Of a stretch of 64,000 nucleotides of DNA, positions 1 to 11,339 are shown one piece after another (positions within the stretch are counted from its first letter, which is position 1; each line of letters starts with the position of its first letter). Source of the DNA: Eutreptiella sp. 'Long Island Sound 2002'. Lineage: Eukaryota > Euglenozoa > Euglenophyceae > Eutreptiales > Eutreptiaceae. Under the pieces are notes generated by a model that did not search any database, was not told where the DNA came from, and saw only the letters and a list, made by a program, of their open reading frames with translations. A program made the position numbers and the translations under genes. The stretch covers positions 116,274,431 to 116,338,430 of the forward strand of contig OZ038383.1 in NCBI GenBank assembly GCA_964036045.1, written 5' to 3'.

Positions 1-101
1 GCCTAGACCGCAACTAGATCAAAAACATTCATGCATGTGTCGCCTCTGAGGGACACAAAAGTGGGGGTGGGGTGGAGGGGTAATACACATACACTAATTA
101 A

Positions 102-1085
102 AACCAACACACTTGACGCATGCACACGCATATCCCCCCCCCCCCCCACACACACTTTGGCATAGGCATATGCACAACACAACACACAGCACAAGATGTC
201 ACGGGTGGGAGGGTGGGCCAAGAGGTAGAAGACAAGCACCCCCTCGGTGTTGAGCTATCAGCCCCCCCCCTCTTTCTATGTTGTGGTCTGGGTTGTGGGG
301 CCCCTGCTTGTTTTGCCTAAGGTTAGGGAGGGTATCCATTTCCTCTTTGCGGGTGTGCTGGTTTCTTTTATTGGGGTGAAGAAGTGGGTACACAGTGACA
401 CCAAGAGGTAGGTGTGTTACTCCTTCCTTCCTCCCTGCCATGTGTGTGTGTGGTATGGGGTTGCATAGTGTACTGCTGTAGCGCTAAGAGCTGTGCTGTG
501 TTGGTCAGTGGTATGCTTTGTCCCCCGTCCTCCCAGGTTATGCAACCCCCCCCCCCCCCTTGTGCACTGGTACCTGGCTTGTTGGTTGGTTGGCTGTTGG
601 TTTTCGGGTTGTTTGGTTGGTTGTTGGGTTCGTTGGTTGGTTGTTGGCAGATGGGTTTTGGACAGCTGAGTTTGGCTGGCTGGTTGGTTGGTTGGTTTGT
701 TGCATGGTTTGTTGTTTGTTGCCTATTTGCTGGGGTGTGTGCAGAGGTGATGTAGCATTGTAGATGGTGTTGGGTGGGGTGTATGTGTGTGTGTTGCCTG
801 GACACCTGCTCACACTTGCAAAGACGAAATGAATACCCTCCCTACCCTTAAGCGCAACAAGCAGGGGCCCCACAACCCGTACCACAACATGGAAAGGGGG
901 GGGGGGACTGATAGCTCGACACTAAGGGGGTGTTTGTGCGGTGCTTGTGTTTGGCCACTTACCCACCCTCCCCACCCTTGACATTGTATGTTGTGTGTTG
1001 TGTTGTGCATATGCTTTTGCAAAATTGTGTGTATGCTAGGGGGGAGAGGGTGCATATGCATATGCATGCGTTAAGTGTGTTGGTT
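102..1085. repeat. Foldback element with ~270-bp inverted arms
   Basis: Bases 102-365, read forward, match the reverse complement of 801-1085 almost throughout. Shared landmarks are AACCAACACACTT at the outer ends, a CATATGCACAACACAACACA block, GTCAxGGGTGGGxAGGGTGGG, and GAGCTATCAG before a C-run. The ~435-bp loop is GT-rich and contains a GGTT minisatellite (575-720). No coding frame is credible inside it. The arrangement fits a foldback or MITE-like element, or an inverted duplication. No target-site duplication is evident. Confidence 0.8.
575..720. repeat. GGTT/GTTG minisatellite
   Basis: The loop of the foldback element carries many copies of GGTTGGTTGG variants. Translations of this stretch are Trp/Val/Gly-rich artefacts and are not taken as genes. 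Confidence 0.8.
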
Positions 1086-1114
1086 GCTATGAGAGTTTTG
1101 AGAGCGGTTTTGTG

Positions 1115-1760
1115 CCTCGCCTTGCTACTCTGTGTGTGTCTCCGGACCCCAACAAGCCATGGTTAGCAGTAAAGTACATGAAGTGCTGTCCAATACAACA
1201 AGGTGGCAATGGGATATAGAGCGCCGGGAAAGGTACAAAGGTATGGTTGTGCAGTGCTATGTTGTGCGGATAAGTGCCACTCTGTGCGCGTCCACCACCC
1301 CCTTGTTGACAAAACGGTCCCGGGTATAATTGTGTTGCGGTGCAGAACAAAAAACACCACCACTCCCTCCTCCCTCCCCGCCACCACTGAAAAATAAAGG
1401 TGAAAACGGAACAAGAGCCCAGGTATTACAGCTATGTGCTTCGCCGTGTTACTTTGTGCGCGTAGTCCGCCCCCAACAAGCCATGGTCAGCGAAAAGAAA
1501 CATGGAGTGTGTGTCTCAAACAACAAGAAGTCAGAGGGAAAGAGAAGTATGGGGCTGGAACAGGTGCAAAAGTATTGTAGTTTTGTGCTTCGTAGTGGTA
1601 CTCTGTGTATGTCCCACACTGCCGACGAACCTTGGTCGACAAAACGATGCAAGGGGTGCATGTCTCATGGTAAACGGAGTCTCAAAAAGACGGGTATGCC
1701 GCAGTGCAGTTCTGTGCCATTCTGTGCCCGTGCAAAGCAACAAGGCAGGAGACCACAAAA
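1115..1760. repeat. Degenerate ~150-bp tandem repeat, 4-5 copies
   Basis: The block TxCTxTGTGxGxGT followed by CCAACAAGCCATGGTxAGC or its variant CGAxCCTTGGTCGACAAAAC recurs near 1122, 1276, 1449, 1597 and 1719, spaced about 122-175 bp apart. Short open frames here (for instance 1330-1839) follow the repeat and are not convincing proteins. Confidence 0.6.
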
Positions 1761-1887
1761 GGCAGGGGCTAAAAAGAACCCCCCCCCAACCCCAAAGAGT
1801 CATCGCGGCCGTGGGGGCGGCCAGGAAACAAGCACCTAAAATAACACCCCCCCCCCCTGCATATGCACCAGGCAGACACACACACAC

Positions 1888-2853
1888 AATGGCGGTTGTC
1901 CACAGTGAACGCACAAGAGCGAGGCGGCTAGAAAGCATGCTCAAGTCCATGCAGACATTCTCCTACAAAGATCTCGTCCAGGCTATCTAGCAGTACGAAC
2001 CCAACAAAGATGCAGGATGTTGCCACTGGCCACATGAGATGTTCAATGAGGCCCTATAGCAGGAAATGCCCATGGTCTTGCCCCCATAGCAAACCCCAAG
2101 GTTGAATGCTTGTCTCACTCCGTTGGGGCACTAGCAGACCAAAACGTGGTCGCAAAGTCCAAGCCACTACGCTTTCGTCAGCATCTACGTTTCCTACAAG
2201 AACATGGAGGAAGCTGCTAGGAAAGTCCCGACTCTACACCTGCCTGAGCTGCACAGATGCATCAACCATAGCTACATCCGCAATGGCAGCTACGGGCATA
2301 TGCCCCACCAGTACAAGTGCCCTACCCGCGGTGGTACCTAGTCCACACACCCAATGACGTTAGGGCTGGACTTCGGAAACCGATCGTCCACGACACATGC
2401 CGCATGTCTGCATCCGTTCCAGCACAACCCATGGCATCCACATCTAGCCCAACTAGGACACCACAGTTCTCCCCCCGGCCGGAAGGGGTTACCAACACTG
2501 TTGGGGGAGGCATGTCTCACCCTGTGACGTGTCCAGACCCGGGGGTGAGTCAACGCCCCAAGGGCGACACGCTTCAGCATGAAAGTGCCACTCAGTTGCG
2601 GAAAAAACAAGAAGGGGCCGAGGGACCGAGCCGGTCAGCATCAGAATTGACAAGGTCACAAGAACACGGCCTAGTCGCTAAGTCAACAACGGGTGACTTG
2701 AACGAACTAAGGGATGACCAACTTCAACTCCGCTTACCCGCCAGAAGGCGCCAACAACGTCAAGGACGGTGCAGACGACATGATGGCACTAGAGGGTGTC
2801 CCTCGCGACAGTTAATCGAGTCCAACACCGACGCACGACAGCAAGTTAGCTAG
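1888..2853 (+). pseudogene. Unrecognised coding frame with four in-frame TAG
   Basis: From ATG 1888 the frame reads MAVVHSERTRARRLESML and continues in one phase to about 2334. It is interrupted only by TAG, at 1987, 2056, 2086 and 2131, and each TAG is followed directly by a Gln codon (CAG or CAA). The stretch after the fourth TAG (SHYAFVSIYVSYKNMEEAAR and on) is clearly protein-like. Near 2317 the coding character moves to the +1 frame, which stays open to 2853 and is Ser/Thr/Pro/Gln-rich. I do not recognise the family. It is either a decayed element gene or a gene in a code where UAG is sense. An intron around 2320 could also explain the phase change. Confidence 0.5.
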
Positions 2854-3164
2854 TGGATTAATGGCCCACCGAGCCCGCGACACAAAGGGACCGGTTACGA
2901 GCGAAGAAGAAGGGGCCTGTCATGAGGAGCACGATGAAGGCGGATGTACTGGAGGAGGATCAGCTTCAACTTCCCCAAAGAAGGCATCAGAGGGTGGCCG
3001 TGCAGGAGAGGAGATTATGATGAAGGACAATCCACGAAGAAGGCTGCACAAGGAGATTTGGAAGTGCATTGGGATGATGTACCTAGTACTAGGGGGGAGG
3101 GATGCGCATCTCACAGCCAGCAACTGCATGTCTCGCCACGTTGAAGGAGATGACAGGGGGGGTG

Positions 3165-3505
3165 GGCTGCTCTGGCTCAGGGGCACACAGTGGTTGTGAT
3201 GAGGGTTGACCACCTTGTGGTGCACCCGAGTCAACCGGCGCCACGGCCAGGACAGGGTGGAGTGCTGCGGCTCGGAGGGACGCGGTGGCTGTGCAGAGGC
3301 TTGTGCACCTTGTGGTGCGCCCGAGTCAACCCGCGCCACGGCCGGGATAGGGGCGGACTAATGCGGCTCCAGGGCACACAGTGGCTTTGCAGAGGGATGA
3401 GCACCGTGAGGCGTGCCTGAGTCAACCGGCGCCAAGGCTGGCACGGGCGGGTGGCTAGGGCTCAAGGGCACACAATGGTTGTGGTTGTGCAGAGGGTTGC
3501 GGTGT
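3165..3505. repeat. ~96-bp minisatellite, about 3.5 copies
   Basis: Units contain GGCACACAGTGGTTGTG and CACCTTGTGGTGCxCCCGAG followed by TCAACCxGCGCCA. The second landmark recurs near 3209, 3306 and 3402. The period is not a multiple of three, so the overlapping open frames on both strands are ignored. Confidence 0.8.
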
Positions 3506-3609
3506 GACCATGACAAAATCCACACCGCGGGTGGTGGCTAGGCTGTTGCCTTTGGCATTGGCTTTGGACCACCATACTGGGTCTTGATGGTGGGTTTCGG
3601 ACCTGTGGT

Positions 3610-3990
3610 TTGGAGGCACGCAATAAGGAAAGTAGAAGAGAGCAGTTGGGCTTAGTGGACTACAACGCTAAGGTTGAGGCCACAGAGCAAAAACTACACC
3701 TCAGTGGTTGTAGTGGGCAAGAAACAACTGTCAAGTATAGAAAAGCATGGAAGATTGGCATGGGGGCCTGTTGGACAGGAATAGGGGACCACACGAACAC
3801 TAAACAAATGCGACATGCTATTGTCGAAAGGGGGGGTAGGCTCTTGGATGTGGTCGTGCAATGGTGGGGGGGGGGGTGGCGCTTTCCAATTTGTTTCCCA
3901 TGGTGTGAAGACAGACATGGAGGGCAAAATGAAAGCAAAGCACAGAAGGCACCATGCGACAAGGTACGTTCAGATTCAAAGAAAATGTGA
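3610..3990 (+). CDS. Hypothetical 126-residue frame
   Basis: An open frame with a Lys/Glu-rich start (MEARNKESRREQLG), a central KYRKAWKIGMGACW and a Gly/Trp stretch that comes from a poly-G run at 3868-3877. No family is recognised and no neighbour supports it. It may be an exon or chance. Confidence 0.2.
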   Translation: MEARNKESRREQLGLVDYNAKVEATEQKLHLSGCSGQETTVKYRKAWKIGMGACWTGIGDHTNTKQMRHAIVERGGRLLDVVVQWWGGGWRFPICFPWCEDRHGGQNESKAQKAPCDKVRSDSKKM

Positions 3991-4189
3991 CACATAGCAG
4001 AGCCCCTTCTCAGATGTCTTATTTTTGAATATGAAGGTCGGATACACCTTGTGGGGGGTGGTGTGGACCCCTCAGGAACACCCTATGGGTGCCAATGGAG
4101 TTTTGGGGCTGCCACTCTAAAGCACTGAGAGGCCGCTGTGGAGACCGCACATGTGTCCTTGGTGATGGCATGCCAGATAGGCTGCTGGG

Positions 4190-4634
4190 GCCCGGGCCTT
4201 CTCATCGCACAAAGTGCACGAACGTCTCCCTACTGTGCAGTGCATTCATGTGTTGAAGAATCCGCAACGGGGAGTCCTCAGTGCACAAAACGGTGTGTTT
4301 TTCAACCTCTCGGCCGACAAGAAACAGGGCCTAAGACAAACGTCCCTAGAGAGGATTGTGGCACAGCCCAAACCCAACATCGGCAGACCAGCCCCACAGG
4401 GTGCACAAATGAATTAGATCATCATTGTAGGGGTTGTGAAGAAGACAAACGGCGAATGGGTTGGTACATGACAGCTACCCATCACCTACAGTCACAACAT
4501 CACAGTTGACGCTGCACGCACGCTTTGCTGCCTCAAGGGACAGCATCATGACCAGGGCAAATTGTATCAATAGAATTCGGATTCACAAATAAAAAGGTCA
4601 TGGTAACCACAGGAACATCAAACAAGTGAGACAT
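4190..4634 (+). pseudogene. Broken coding frame with TAG and TGA
   Basis: In the phase of GTG 4214 the sequence reads VHERLPTVQCIHVLKNPQRG through SLERIVAQPKPNIGRPAPQG. It then passes TAG (AQMN|IIIVGVVKKTNGEWVGT), TGA (|QLPITYSHNITVDAARTLCC) and TAG (GKLYQ|NSDSQIKRSW) without losing protein character. The TAG positions would suit CAG and the TGA would suit CGA. No family is recognised. This is a decayed element gene, or one more case of the amber pattern described in the findings. Confidence 0.5.
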
Positions 4635-4639
4635 ATGTT

Positions 4640-5300
4640 CACACACATATTCTTTGGACAGACCACGTGACGCATTGCATCCAAAGAGGGAGGGCACACT
4701 TTTCCATACGCTCATGCACGAGGGAGGGGGAGGGGGGTGTTTCCCTACGTTGTGGTATTTTCCGAATGATTTTGCATACTTCCTAGAGAAATAGCACAAA
4801 GGAAAGCAAAGCATGAAAAGATGGAAAGCCTAGCAAAACAAAGCATGCAAAGCACAAGGGGTGTGGTTTCTCTTTCCACACTTCCTACAAATAAACAACA
4901 CAACATGCGTGGTGCAAAGGCCCTTCTTAGATACAGTGCTGTCAGCAACAAAGGGGAGATGCAGCAAATTTCAATTGTCCGTGAAGGCTCAATAAAAGGG
5001 TGGGGAAAAAAACTTGACAAAATGGCAAATTCAAATTCAAATTCATACAACCACCACTACAACACCCTCCTCAAATGTATGTCGGTTGCACATGACATTG
5101 ACAAACAAGGGTTTTTTCCATTTTCAAAAGCTCTGTCCGCACAAAACAGGTCCCAGGAAAAGGTCCCTTCTGGGGTCCACACAGTGACCCACACATGACG
5201 CAGCATTGTGTCGAGCGGGACAATCCATGGCCAGTGACAATCCATAGCCGGTGAAACTTGGTGTGGGCCACGCAGAGGCCCAGGCAACATATGTCAAGTA
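4640..5300. other. Stretch without a convincing gene
   Basis: The only sizeable frame (4821-5198, +, 125 codons) is Ser/Asn/Lys-rich with NSNSNS from a simple repeat. I see no family, splice context or promoter signal. Confidence 0.4.
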
Positions 5301-5301
5301 T

Positions 5302-5410
5302 CCCTTCGTACACGCTAGAACACCCAATCCTGTTCTAGCCTAGAACACTCTAGCTAGAACGTTCTAGCCTAGATTAGATCAACTCTAGAACGATATAATA
5401 GCCTAGGTAG
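5302..5410 (+). mobile_element. Solo terminal repeat, related to the 38-43 kb transposon
   Basis: CCCTTCGTACACGCTAGAA followed by CACCCAATCCTGTTCTAGCCTAGA matches the inverted ends at 38331 and 42973. The sequence continues with CTAGAACG-type motifs and ACGATATAATAGCC. The latter also occurs just inside the right end of that transposon, as its complement near 42880-42890. No partner end is seen nearby, so this is a truncated or solo copy. Confidence 0.7.
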
Positions 5411-5699
5411 AACACAAAAAACAAATTATCACACACACACACAAAAACACACACACACACATGCACGCACACATTTTGTCGTAGGCACGGGCACTGTGTG
5501 GCTGCCCTCCCTTCAAGCGTTGGTTGGGGGGGGGGGTGTCGTTGCTTTTGTCACACATTTTTCAGGCCGGGGCTTGAGAACTACCTTGGGCGGGGGGGGG
5601 GGGTTGAATTCAGGGGTCTGGGAGGGTGTTCTTCTCTTTGTTTCACAGGTCTTTTTTTATTGGATTTTGTGGGCTGGACCTGCCAAGCTGCAACTTCAA

Positions 5700-6250
5700 G
5701 TTGCAGGTATGCCATGCAATGCTGTGCAGTGTTGTGGTGTGTTGTGGTCTCGTTAGGTGTAAAGTGGTGTGTTGTGCTGTATTGTAGTCTGTTGTGGTGT
5801 GTGATCCGCTATGGTGTGCTGTGCTGTGTAGTGGTGTGGTGTGTTGTGTTCTGGTCACATGAGGTGCGCTGTGGTGTGTGGCGGTGTGTGGTGGTGTGGT
5901 CTGGTGTCATGTGTTGTGGCCTCATGTCATGTGGTGTGGTGTGCTGTGGTGTGCCGTGCTGTGCTGCGATCTGCTGTAGTGTGTGATTGGCTCTGGTGTG
6001 TTGTACTGTGTGGGGGGGTAGTGTGTTGTGGTCACATGACGTGCGCTGTGGTGTGCTGTGTTTTCATGTGGTGTGGTTGGTGTGGTTCGTTGAATGGTGT
6101 GTTGGTCGCTTGGCAGGTTGGGTTGTTTGGCCGCTTGGGTTATTTGTTGGGTGTTTGGCCGGTTGGGGCATGCTATGTGGTGTCCGCACCCTGTGGTGTG
6201 TGCTGTGGTATGCTGTTGTATGCTCTGTGATGTTATGTGTGTGGGTACAC
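5700..6250. repeat. GT/GC-rich low-complexity tract with a 180-bp direct duplication
   Basis: The tract is dominated by GTGGTGTG and GTGCTGTG. Within it, GTGTGTGATxxGCTxTGGTGTG at about 5797 and GGTCACATGAxGTGCGCTGT at about 5850 recur near 5978 and 6029, a period of about 180 bp. A G14 run sits at 6271-6284. The Trp/Cys/Val-rich open frames are artefacts of the repeat. Confidence 0.75.
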
Positions 6251-6310
6251 ATGTATTTGCTGCCATCCATGGGGGGGGGGGGGGCTGGTAAGCAATTACT
6301 TTTTTTGTTC

Positions 6311-6362
6311 TAGCGGCGTTCTAGGGAACTGTTCTAGTGGCGTTCTAGCGGCGCTCTAGCGG
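6311..6362. repeat. CTAG motif cluster (GTTCTAGCGGCG)
   Basis: Four copies of GTTCTAG(C/T)GGCG-type decamers occur in about 50 bp. The same motif forms the inner ends and three introns of the transposon at 38331-42973. Here it marks a fragment of that family. Confidence 0.65.
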
Positions 6363-6380
6363 GCAACCAACGCCTAACCC

Positions 6381-7531
6381 TAATCAAGGCTGAATATTGG
6401 GACCGAGCTGGTGGGGGAGGGAACATTAGATATGAATGGTGAGGGACATCAAGAATGATTCACACATTGATGGCTCTTGACAAAGTGAAATGCACCTGAA
6501 CCCCATCACCACGAGGCCCACTTTCAAGGCTTTTTGGACTTCTCAGGGGCCAAAATGCCCCAAAATGGGCTCAAAATGGGCTCATTTCACCCTTGTGTGC
6601 ACCCCAAATGGTCTACGATGAGTTTTGGAAAAATGTGTTTTTGACCCATTTTTGACCCATTTTTGGTCCCAAAACAGCCCATTTTCAAGGAATTTTGGGA
6701 TTTTTGGAGGACCCAAATGGGCCACCACAAGCTCAAAACAGTCCAAAAACACTTGTTTTAGCGTCGCACATGGTCTAGGATCATTTTTGCGGAAAGTCAT
6801 ATTTTTACCCCTTTCGGACCCTGTTGACCCATTTGGGTACCCACCTGTTTGGGCTTGAGCTTGCAGCTTGCCACAGCCTAGTGGGCCTAGGTATTGGGGT
6901 CTAGGCGTCCGTTTGGGCAATTCTGAGGGGTGGAAACCACAAAACGTGGGGGGTTGCGGGTGGAGTAGGTGCCCTCGGAATCGCATTTTGAGCCATGTAG
7001 CCAAAGATATGGCCTATTCTTGGTTTGTGGCTGTCGGGAAGTTGGAGCTTCTGGGGACCTTTTTGGGCCGCTTCCGCGGCATATCATGGAGTTAGAGGGC
7101 CGCAAAGAGCTCGTTGACACGGGGAAGTCAAGCGGCACGTGGAGTTTACCCACCGTTCCCCTTCGTTTGGCCGTTTTGAATGTGTTCCAGGGCATTTTTG
7201 GCCCAAAAATGGCTGTTTTTGGCCCTAAAGTGCCGTTTTTGAAACTGAGGTCCGCCACTTGCAAATCCCGTTCCCGGCCGCCACCGTGGAGTTTCTTGCT
7301 CAAACTTTGTGTGATTGTATTTCACACCCATAGGTATCATCCACCAAAATTTCACCCGAATCTGAAGCACCACGACGGAAATCTGATTTTTACCCATTTC
7401 GCGCGTGCTGCTGCTTGCTGCTTGCTGCTGCTGCTTGCTGCTTGCTGCTGCTGCTGCTAAACCTGGTAGGTCGACCCTAGAAACTAAAAAGGGATATAAA
7501 ACCAAGACTAGTTCCACCAGCTCGGTGACCC
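6381..7531. repeat. 1151-bp tandem duplication, copy 1
   Basis: CTGAATATTGGGACCGAGCT and everything after it recurs 1151 bp downstream at high identity. The unit has internal near-repeats (CCATTTTTGACCCATTTTTG, AATGGGCTCAAAATGGGCTC) and ends in a CTG/GCTT-rich stretch at 7406-7457. The frames are short and shared between copies only because the DNA is shared, so I regard it as non-coding. Confidence 0.85.
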
Positions 7532-8682
7532 TAATCAAGACTGAATATTGGGACCGAGCTGGTGGGGGAGGGAACATTAGATATGAATGGTGAGGGACAT
7601 CAAGAATGATTCACAAATTGATGGCTCTTGACAAAGTGAAATGCACCTGAACCCCATCACCACGAGGCCCACTTTCAAGGCTTTTTGGACTTCTCAGGGG
7701 CCAAAATGCCCCAAAATGGGCTCAAAATGGGCTCATTTCACCCTTTTGTGCACCCCAAATGGTCTACAATGAGTTTTGAAAAAATGTGTTTTTGACCCAT
7801 TTTTGACCCATTTTTGGTCCCAAAACAGCCCATTTTCAAGGCATTTTGGGATTTTTTGAGGACCCAAATGGGCCACCACAAGCTCAAAACAGTCCAAAAA
7901 CACTTGTTTTAGCGTCGCACATGGTCTAGGATCATTTTTGCGGAAAGTCATATTTTTACCCCTTTCGGACCCTGGTGACCCATTTGGGTACCCACCTGTT
8001 TGGGCTTGAGCTTGCAGGTTGCCACAGCCTAGTGGGCCTAGGTATTGGGGTCTAGGCGTCCGTTTGGGCAATTCTGAGGGGTGGAAACCACAAAACGTGG
8101 GGGGTTGCGGGTGGAGTAGGTGCCCTCAGAATCGCATTTTGAGCCATGTAGCCAAAGATATGGCCTATTCTTGGTTTGTGGCTGTCAGCAGTTGGAGCTT
8201 CTGGGGGCCTTTTTGGGCCGCTTCCGCGGCATATCATGGAGTTAGAGGGCCGCAAAGAGCTCGTTGACACAGGGAAGTCAAGCTGCACGTGCAGAGTAGC
8301 CACCGTTTCCCTTCGTTTGGCCGTTTTGAATGTGTTCTAGGGCTTTTTAAGCCCAAAAATGGCTGTTTTTGGCCCTAAAGTGCCGTTTTTGAAACTGAGG
8401 TCCGCCACTTGCAAATCCCGTTCCCGGCCGCCACCGTGGAGTTTCTTGCTCAAACTTTGTGTGATTGTACTTCACACCCATAGGTATCATCCACCAAAAT
8501 TTCACCCGAATCTGAACCCCCACGACGGAGTTCTGATTTTTACCCATTTCGCGCGTGCTGCTGCTTGCTGCTTGCTGCTGCTTGCTGCTGCTGCTGCTAA
8601 ACCTGGTAGGTCCACCGTAGACCCTAAAAAGGGTTATAAAACCAAGACTGGTTCCACCACCTCGGTGACCCTAACCCTATAC
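7532..8682. repeat. 1151-bp tandem duplication, copy 2
   Basis: Second copy of the unit above. It differs by scattered substitutions and small indels, for instance fewer CTG units at 8557-8598. Both copies end AAACCTGGTAGGT and then TATAAAACCAAGACT, so the junction is head to tail. Confidence 0.85.
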
Positions 8683-8854
8683 ACATTCTTGGTGTCCGCA
8701 GCTCATGGTACGCACCCCTCCCCAGGCCCCAAAAGGCTCCCAAAAACCCCCCCTAGGCCCTAAAATGGTGAGGCACCAAAAGTATGCATGCCCCTTGGGG
8801 CGCGTCGCCATGTATTACTGCTTTGTCTTCACACTTCATTCTTGAAGCGGCGAC

Positions 8855-8960
8855 ATTAATATCTGCAGGTTGATAGGAAAAGCCAGCGACGATTAATCTC
8901 TAATATATTAAGTAATATTTGGTTCGACGATAGGAACCCGCAAATATTAGTTGCAGGGCG
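8855..8960. repeat. AT-rich island with TTAAT motifs
   Basis: ACATTAATATCTGCAG, ATTAATCTCTAATATATTAA and GCAAATATTAGTTGCAG sit in otherwise GC-rich DNA. The stretch ends with a pyrimidine-rich tail and TGTGCAG near 9012, like an intron 3' end. It resembles the AT-rich introns of the gene at 44.4-49 kb, but no flanking exon is recognised. Confidence 0.35.
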
Positions 8961-9004
8961 TCACATTTTAATTTTTGTTTGTTGCGTTTCTTTTTTGCAT
9001 GTGA

Positions 9005-9610
9005 CATGTGCAGGGGTGGCCACACCACCGCACACCACGCGCCATACCCCAGAGGCCCACACCTCGCTGCCCCAAGCGCCACAACCCCACAAGCCCACAC
9101 ACACCCGCGGGCAAACACTCCACAGCGCCTATGGCGTGGGCGGATGTAATGTGTGGTGTGGGGTGTGTGCAGGGTGAGGTATGTGGTGTGTGTGCGGTGT
9201 GGTCCTGTGGGTGTTCAGGTGTGGTGTGTTGGGCTGCACGGCGTGGGGGTGTGGCGTGCTGCATTGTGGTGCTTGCGGTTGTGGAAGGTGGTGTTGTGGG
9301 GGGTGGGGCCGTGGGGTTGTGTGGTGTGACCCCTTATACAACAGCACCGCACCCCACAGCGCCAGCCGCAACAGCCCGAAACGTCACGACCCGGCGCGCC
9401 GCAACCAACACCATGCAGCCCAACACCGTGCAGCCAAGCACACTACGCACCGCCTTATAGACACCACAACCGCCCGCACAACAACCCTTTGCAACGAGGC
9501 CCCATAAACTACAGCCCAACACACCATATCCCCATCCTACACAACCCGAGACACAACAGCATGACACCTTACACAAGCGGACAGAAGAGGCCCACAAACC
9601 AAACCCGGAC
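9005..9610. repeat. Alternating CA-rich and GT-rich tracts
   Basis: The plus strand is CA-rich at 9005-9120, GT-rich at 9150-9330 and CA-rich at 9340-9610, so neighbouring blocks are imperfect inverted copies. Frames across it are His/Pro/Thr- or Cys/Val/Gly-rich artefacts. Confidence 0.7.
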
Positions 9611-9624
9611 ACTGCCCCAATCTT

Positions 9625-9780
9625 TTTAGGTTCGTTTTTCGACTACCGGGTTCAATGTCCGGAGGTTGATATTGAATTTCTGGACGGGCGTTCCAAATAC
9701 CAAAATTAACGTTTAACCTCAACCTACAGATATTAATTGGACAGGTTCAAAAAGTAACCTGACAAAAACAAACTCTAGGC
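9625..9780. repeat. AT-rich island (AATTAACGTTTAACC type)
   Basis: It contains GGTTGATATTGAATTT, AAAATTAACGTTTAACCTCAA and AGATATTAATTGG. The same vocabulary fills the introns at 45097 and 47583. It may be an orphaned intron-like unit. Confidence 0.35.
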
Positions 9781-10146
9781 CGCACTTTAAGCGGTCGTCC
9801 AGCCGTGGGGGAACATGTAGCCTCGACGCCCAGCATAGAATGTCATTATGCTATGGATAAGTGGAATGCTTCCTGCCCCCTAATTCTCCGCAGATTGTGT
9901 AGCCTCTAAGGATTCCGAGACCGACACGAAATTTAAGCTATTCGCCCTGGGATCCAAATCTAGCCAACATAGTCCACCCGACATCGGGGGCTCAGTTGGG
10001 TTGCAAAAAGCAGGCTATTTTTTCCGGGCTCCCGATAGGGCGCCAGCTGGTTTCTTCCGGGCAACAATTTTTCCATGCAAAATTTTAGAAACAACCGCAA
10101 AACCTAATTTTTTTGTTATTTTGGACCCTCCTCAGTAATATGTATA

Positions 10147-10290
10147 GTGCTCCGCCGATCCCCAAAAGGAAGCTGCCCCGCCTACCAAGGCCACGTGGGG
10201 CCAATCACATGTTCCCAATAGTGGCACAGACTCACGGAGCACCGGGTTTCCCCCACCCATGCGGTTAGCCCGGTTAGCAGGTTAGCCCTC
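10147..10290 (+). repeat. Dispersed ~110-bp motif flanked by GTGCTCCG/CGGAGCAC, copy 1
   Basis: Starts GTGCTCCGCC, runs through AAGCTGCCCCGCCTACCA and GGCCAATCA, and ends CTCACGGAGCACCGGGT followed by GGTTAGCCC repeats. GTGCTCCG and CGGAGCAC are inverted copies, so the unit could fold. Related copies lie at 20261 and 38621, each near the 3' end of a minus-strand element gene. Confidence 0.7.
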
Positions 10291-10433
10291 CACATTGAAT
10301 GTTGCTGGTTAGCCGCGCTCAGAATGACAATTTTCGGTGAGCCTAATCAGGATTGTGGTCAATGGTTAGTTAACGTTTTGTTCTTTTTTCGGCAGTGTCA
10401 CCTCTCTGTCTGTGGGAAAGAAATCACCCTCAC

Positions 10434-10850
10434 TCAACAAGTGGGGTGCTGAGGCAGAACTAGATTTTGCATCAACATCAATGGCTGCAGAGACGGCGGG
10501 CTGAGCGGTACGCACTGCCGATCGGCGAAATTTTTTCTTGGCGGCTGGAGATCAGGGGCCGCCTCCACTTCGGTACTGCAGCAGCTGTCAACACTACTTA
10601 CCTCGAAAGCACTATTCGTTGGAGCACTATTGTACCGTGATGCCACACTGCCATCACGGGCACCGCAACCATCACTGTCACTGCTGCGACTGCCGCCGCT
10701 GCCGCTGCTGCTACCGCTATTGCTGCCGAACGCCTGCCTAGAATCGAATACCTCAATAATTGGCACGCCCCTTAGCGTGGCTGGCCGTGGGGGCTGGACA
10801 CGAGAAGGCGCATCAACCACCTCTGCTGAGATGGATGTGTCGGAGTCCAT
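10434..10850 (-). pseudogene. C-terminal part of a family-1 protein
   Basis: The frame opens MDSDTSISAEVVDAPSRVQP and carries GVPIIEVFDSRQAFGS, then a Ser/Gly run, then DLQPPRKNFADRQ. The same order (VPIVDSDIEQQ, a Ser run, PQPKKYRR) forms the tail of the intact 629-residue protein at 55030-56919, so I read it as a diverged tail. Upstream, 10772-10978 (PAKFASLQTWKGAKAMKE) resembles that protein's basic segment before the tail. Function unknown. Confidence 0.45.
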
Positions 10851-11339
10851 GATGGCGCAAAAAAAAGAGGCCCCCGCGGTCGGTGGACCTCCTTCATGGC
10901 CTTAGCACCCTTCCACGTTTGTAAAGACGCAAACTTTGCAGGCCAAGGGTGGGCCACAATGAGACAAGTGACAGACACGCGGGGGACGTCTCCTCGCTTC
11001 TGTACGCGACTCCGCCCCAGTAGAAGTGGGCCGAAGGCACCCAGGGGTTGGGGGGGGGGGGCTTTTGGGGGGGGGGGGGGGCTAGCCGCCGAGGAGGGCC
11101 TCCCTGGGGACTAGCTAGTCACTACTAGTTGCTACCGGGGGGGGGGGCTAGGGGAGAGGGTTTAGCAAAGGTCTAGTCAAGTTTGGCAGAGACGCGGTGG
11201 CCTAAGGGGTTACTTTACAACAACGGAGGCCTCCACTCTACCTCCTCACCATTGCAATGGTGGTTGTAGGCGCCCACACCCCCTGCCTGGCGCTACACTC
11301 GGGCCGGGGTCTTGCTCCGAATGCAGAATCTTCAGGTGG

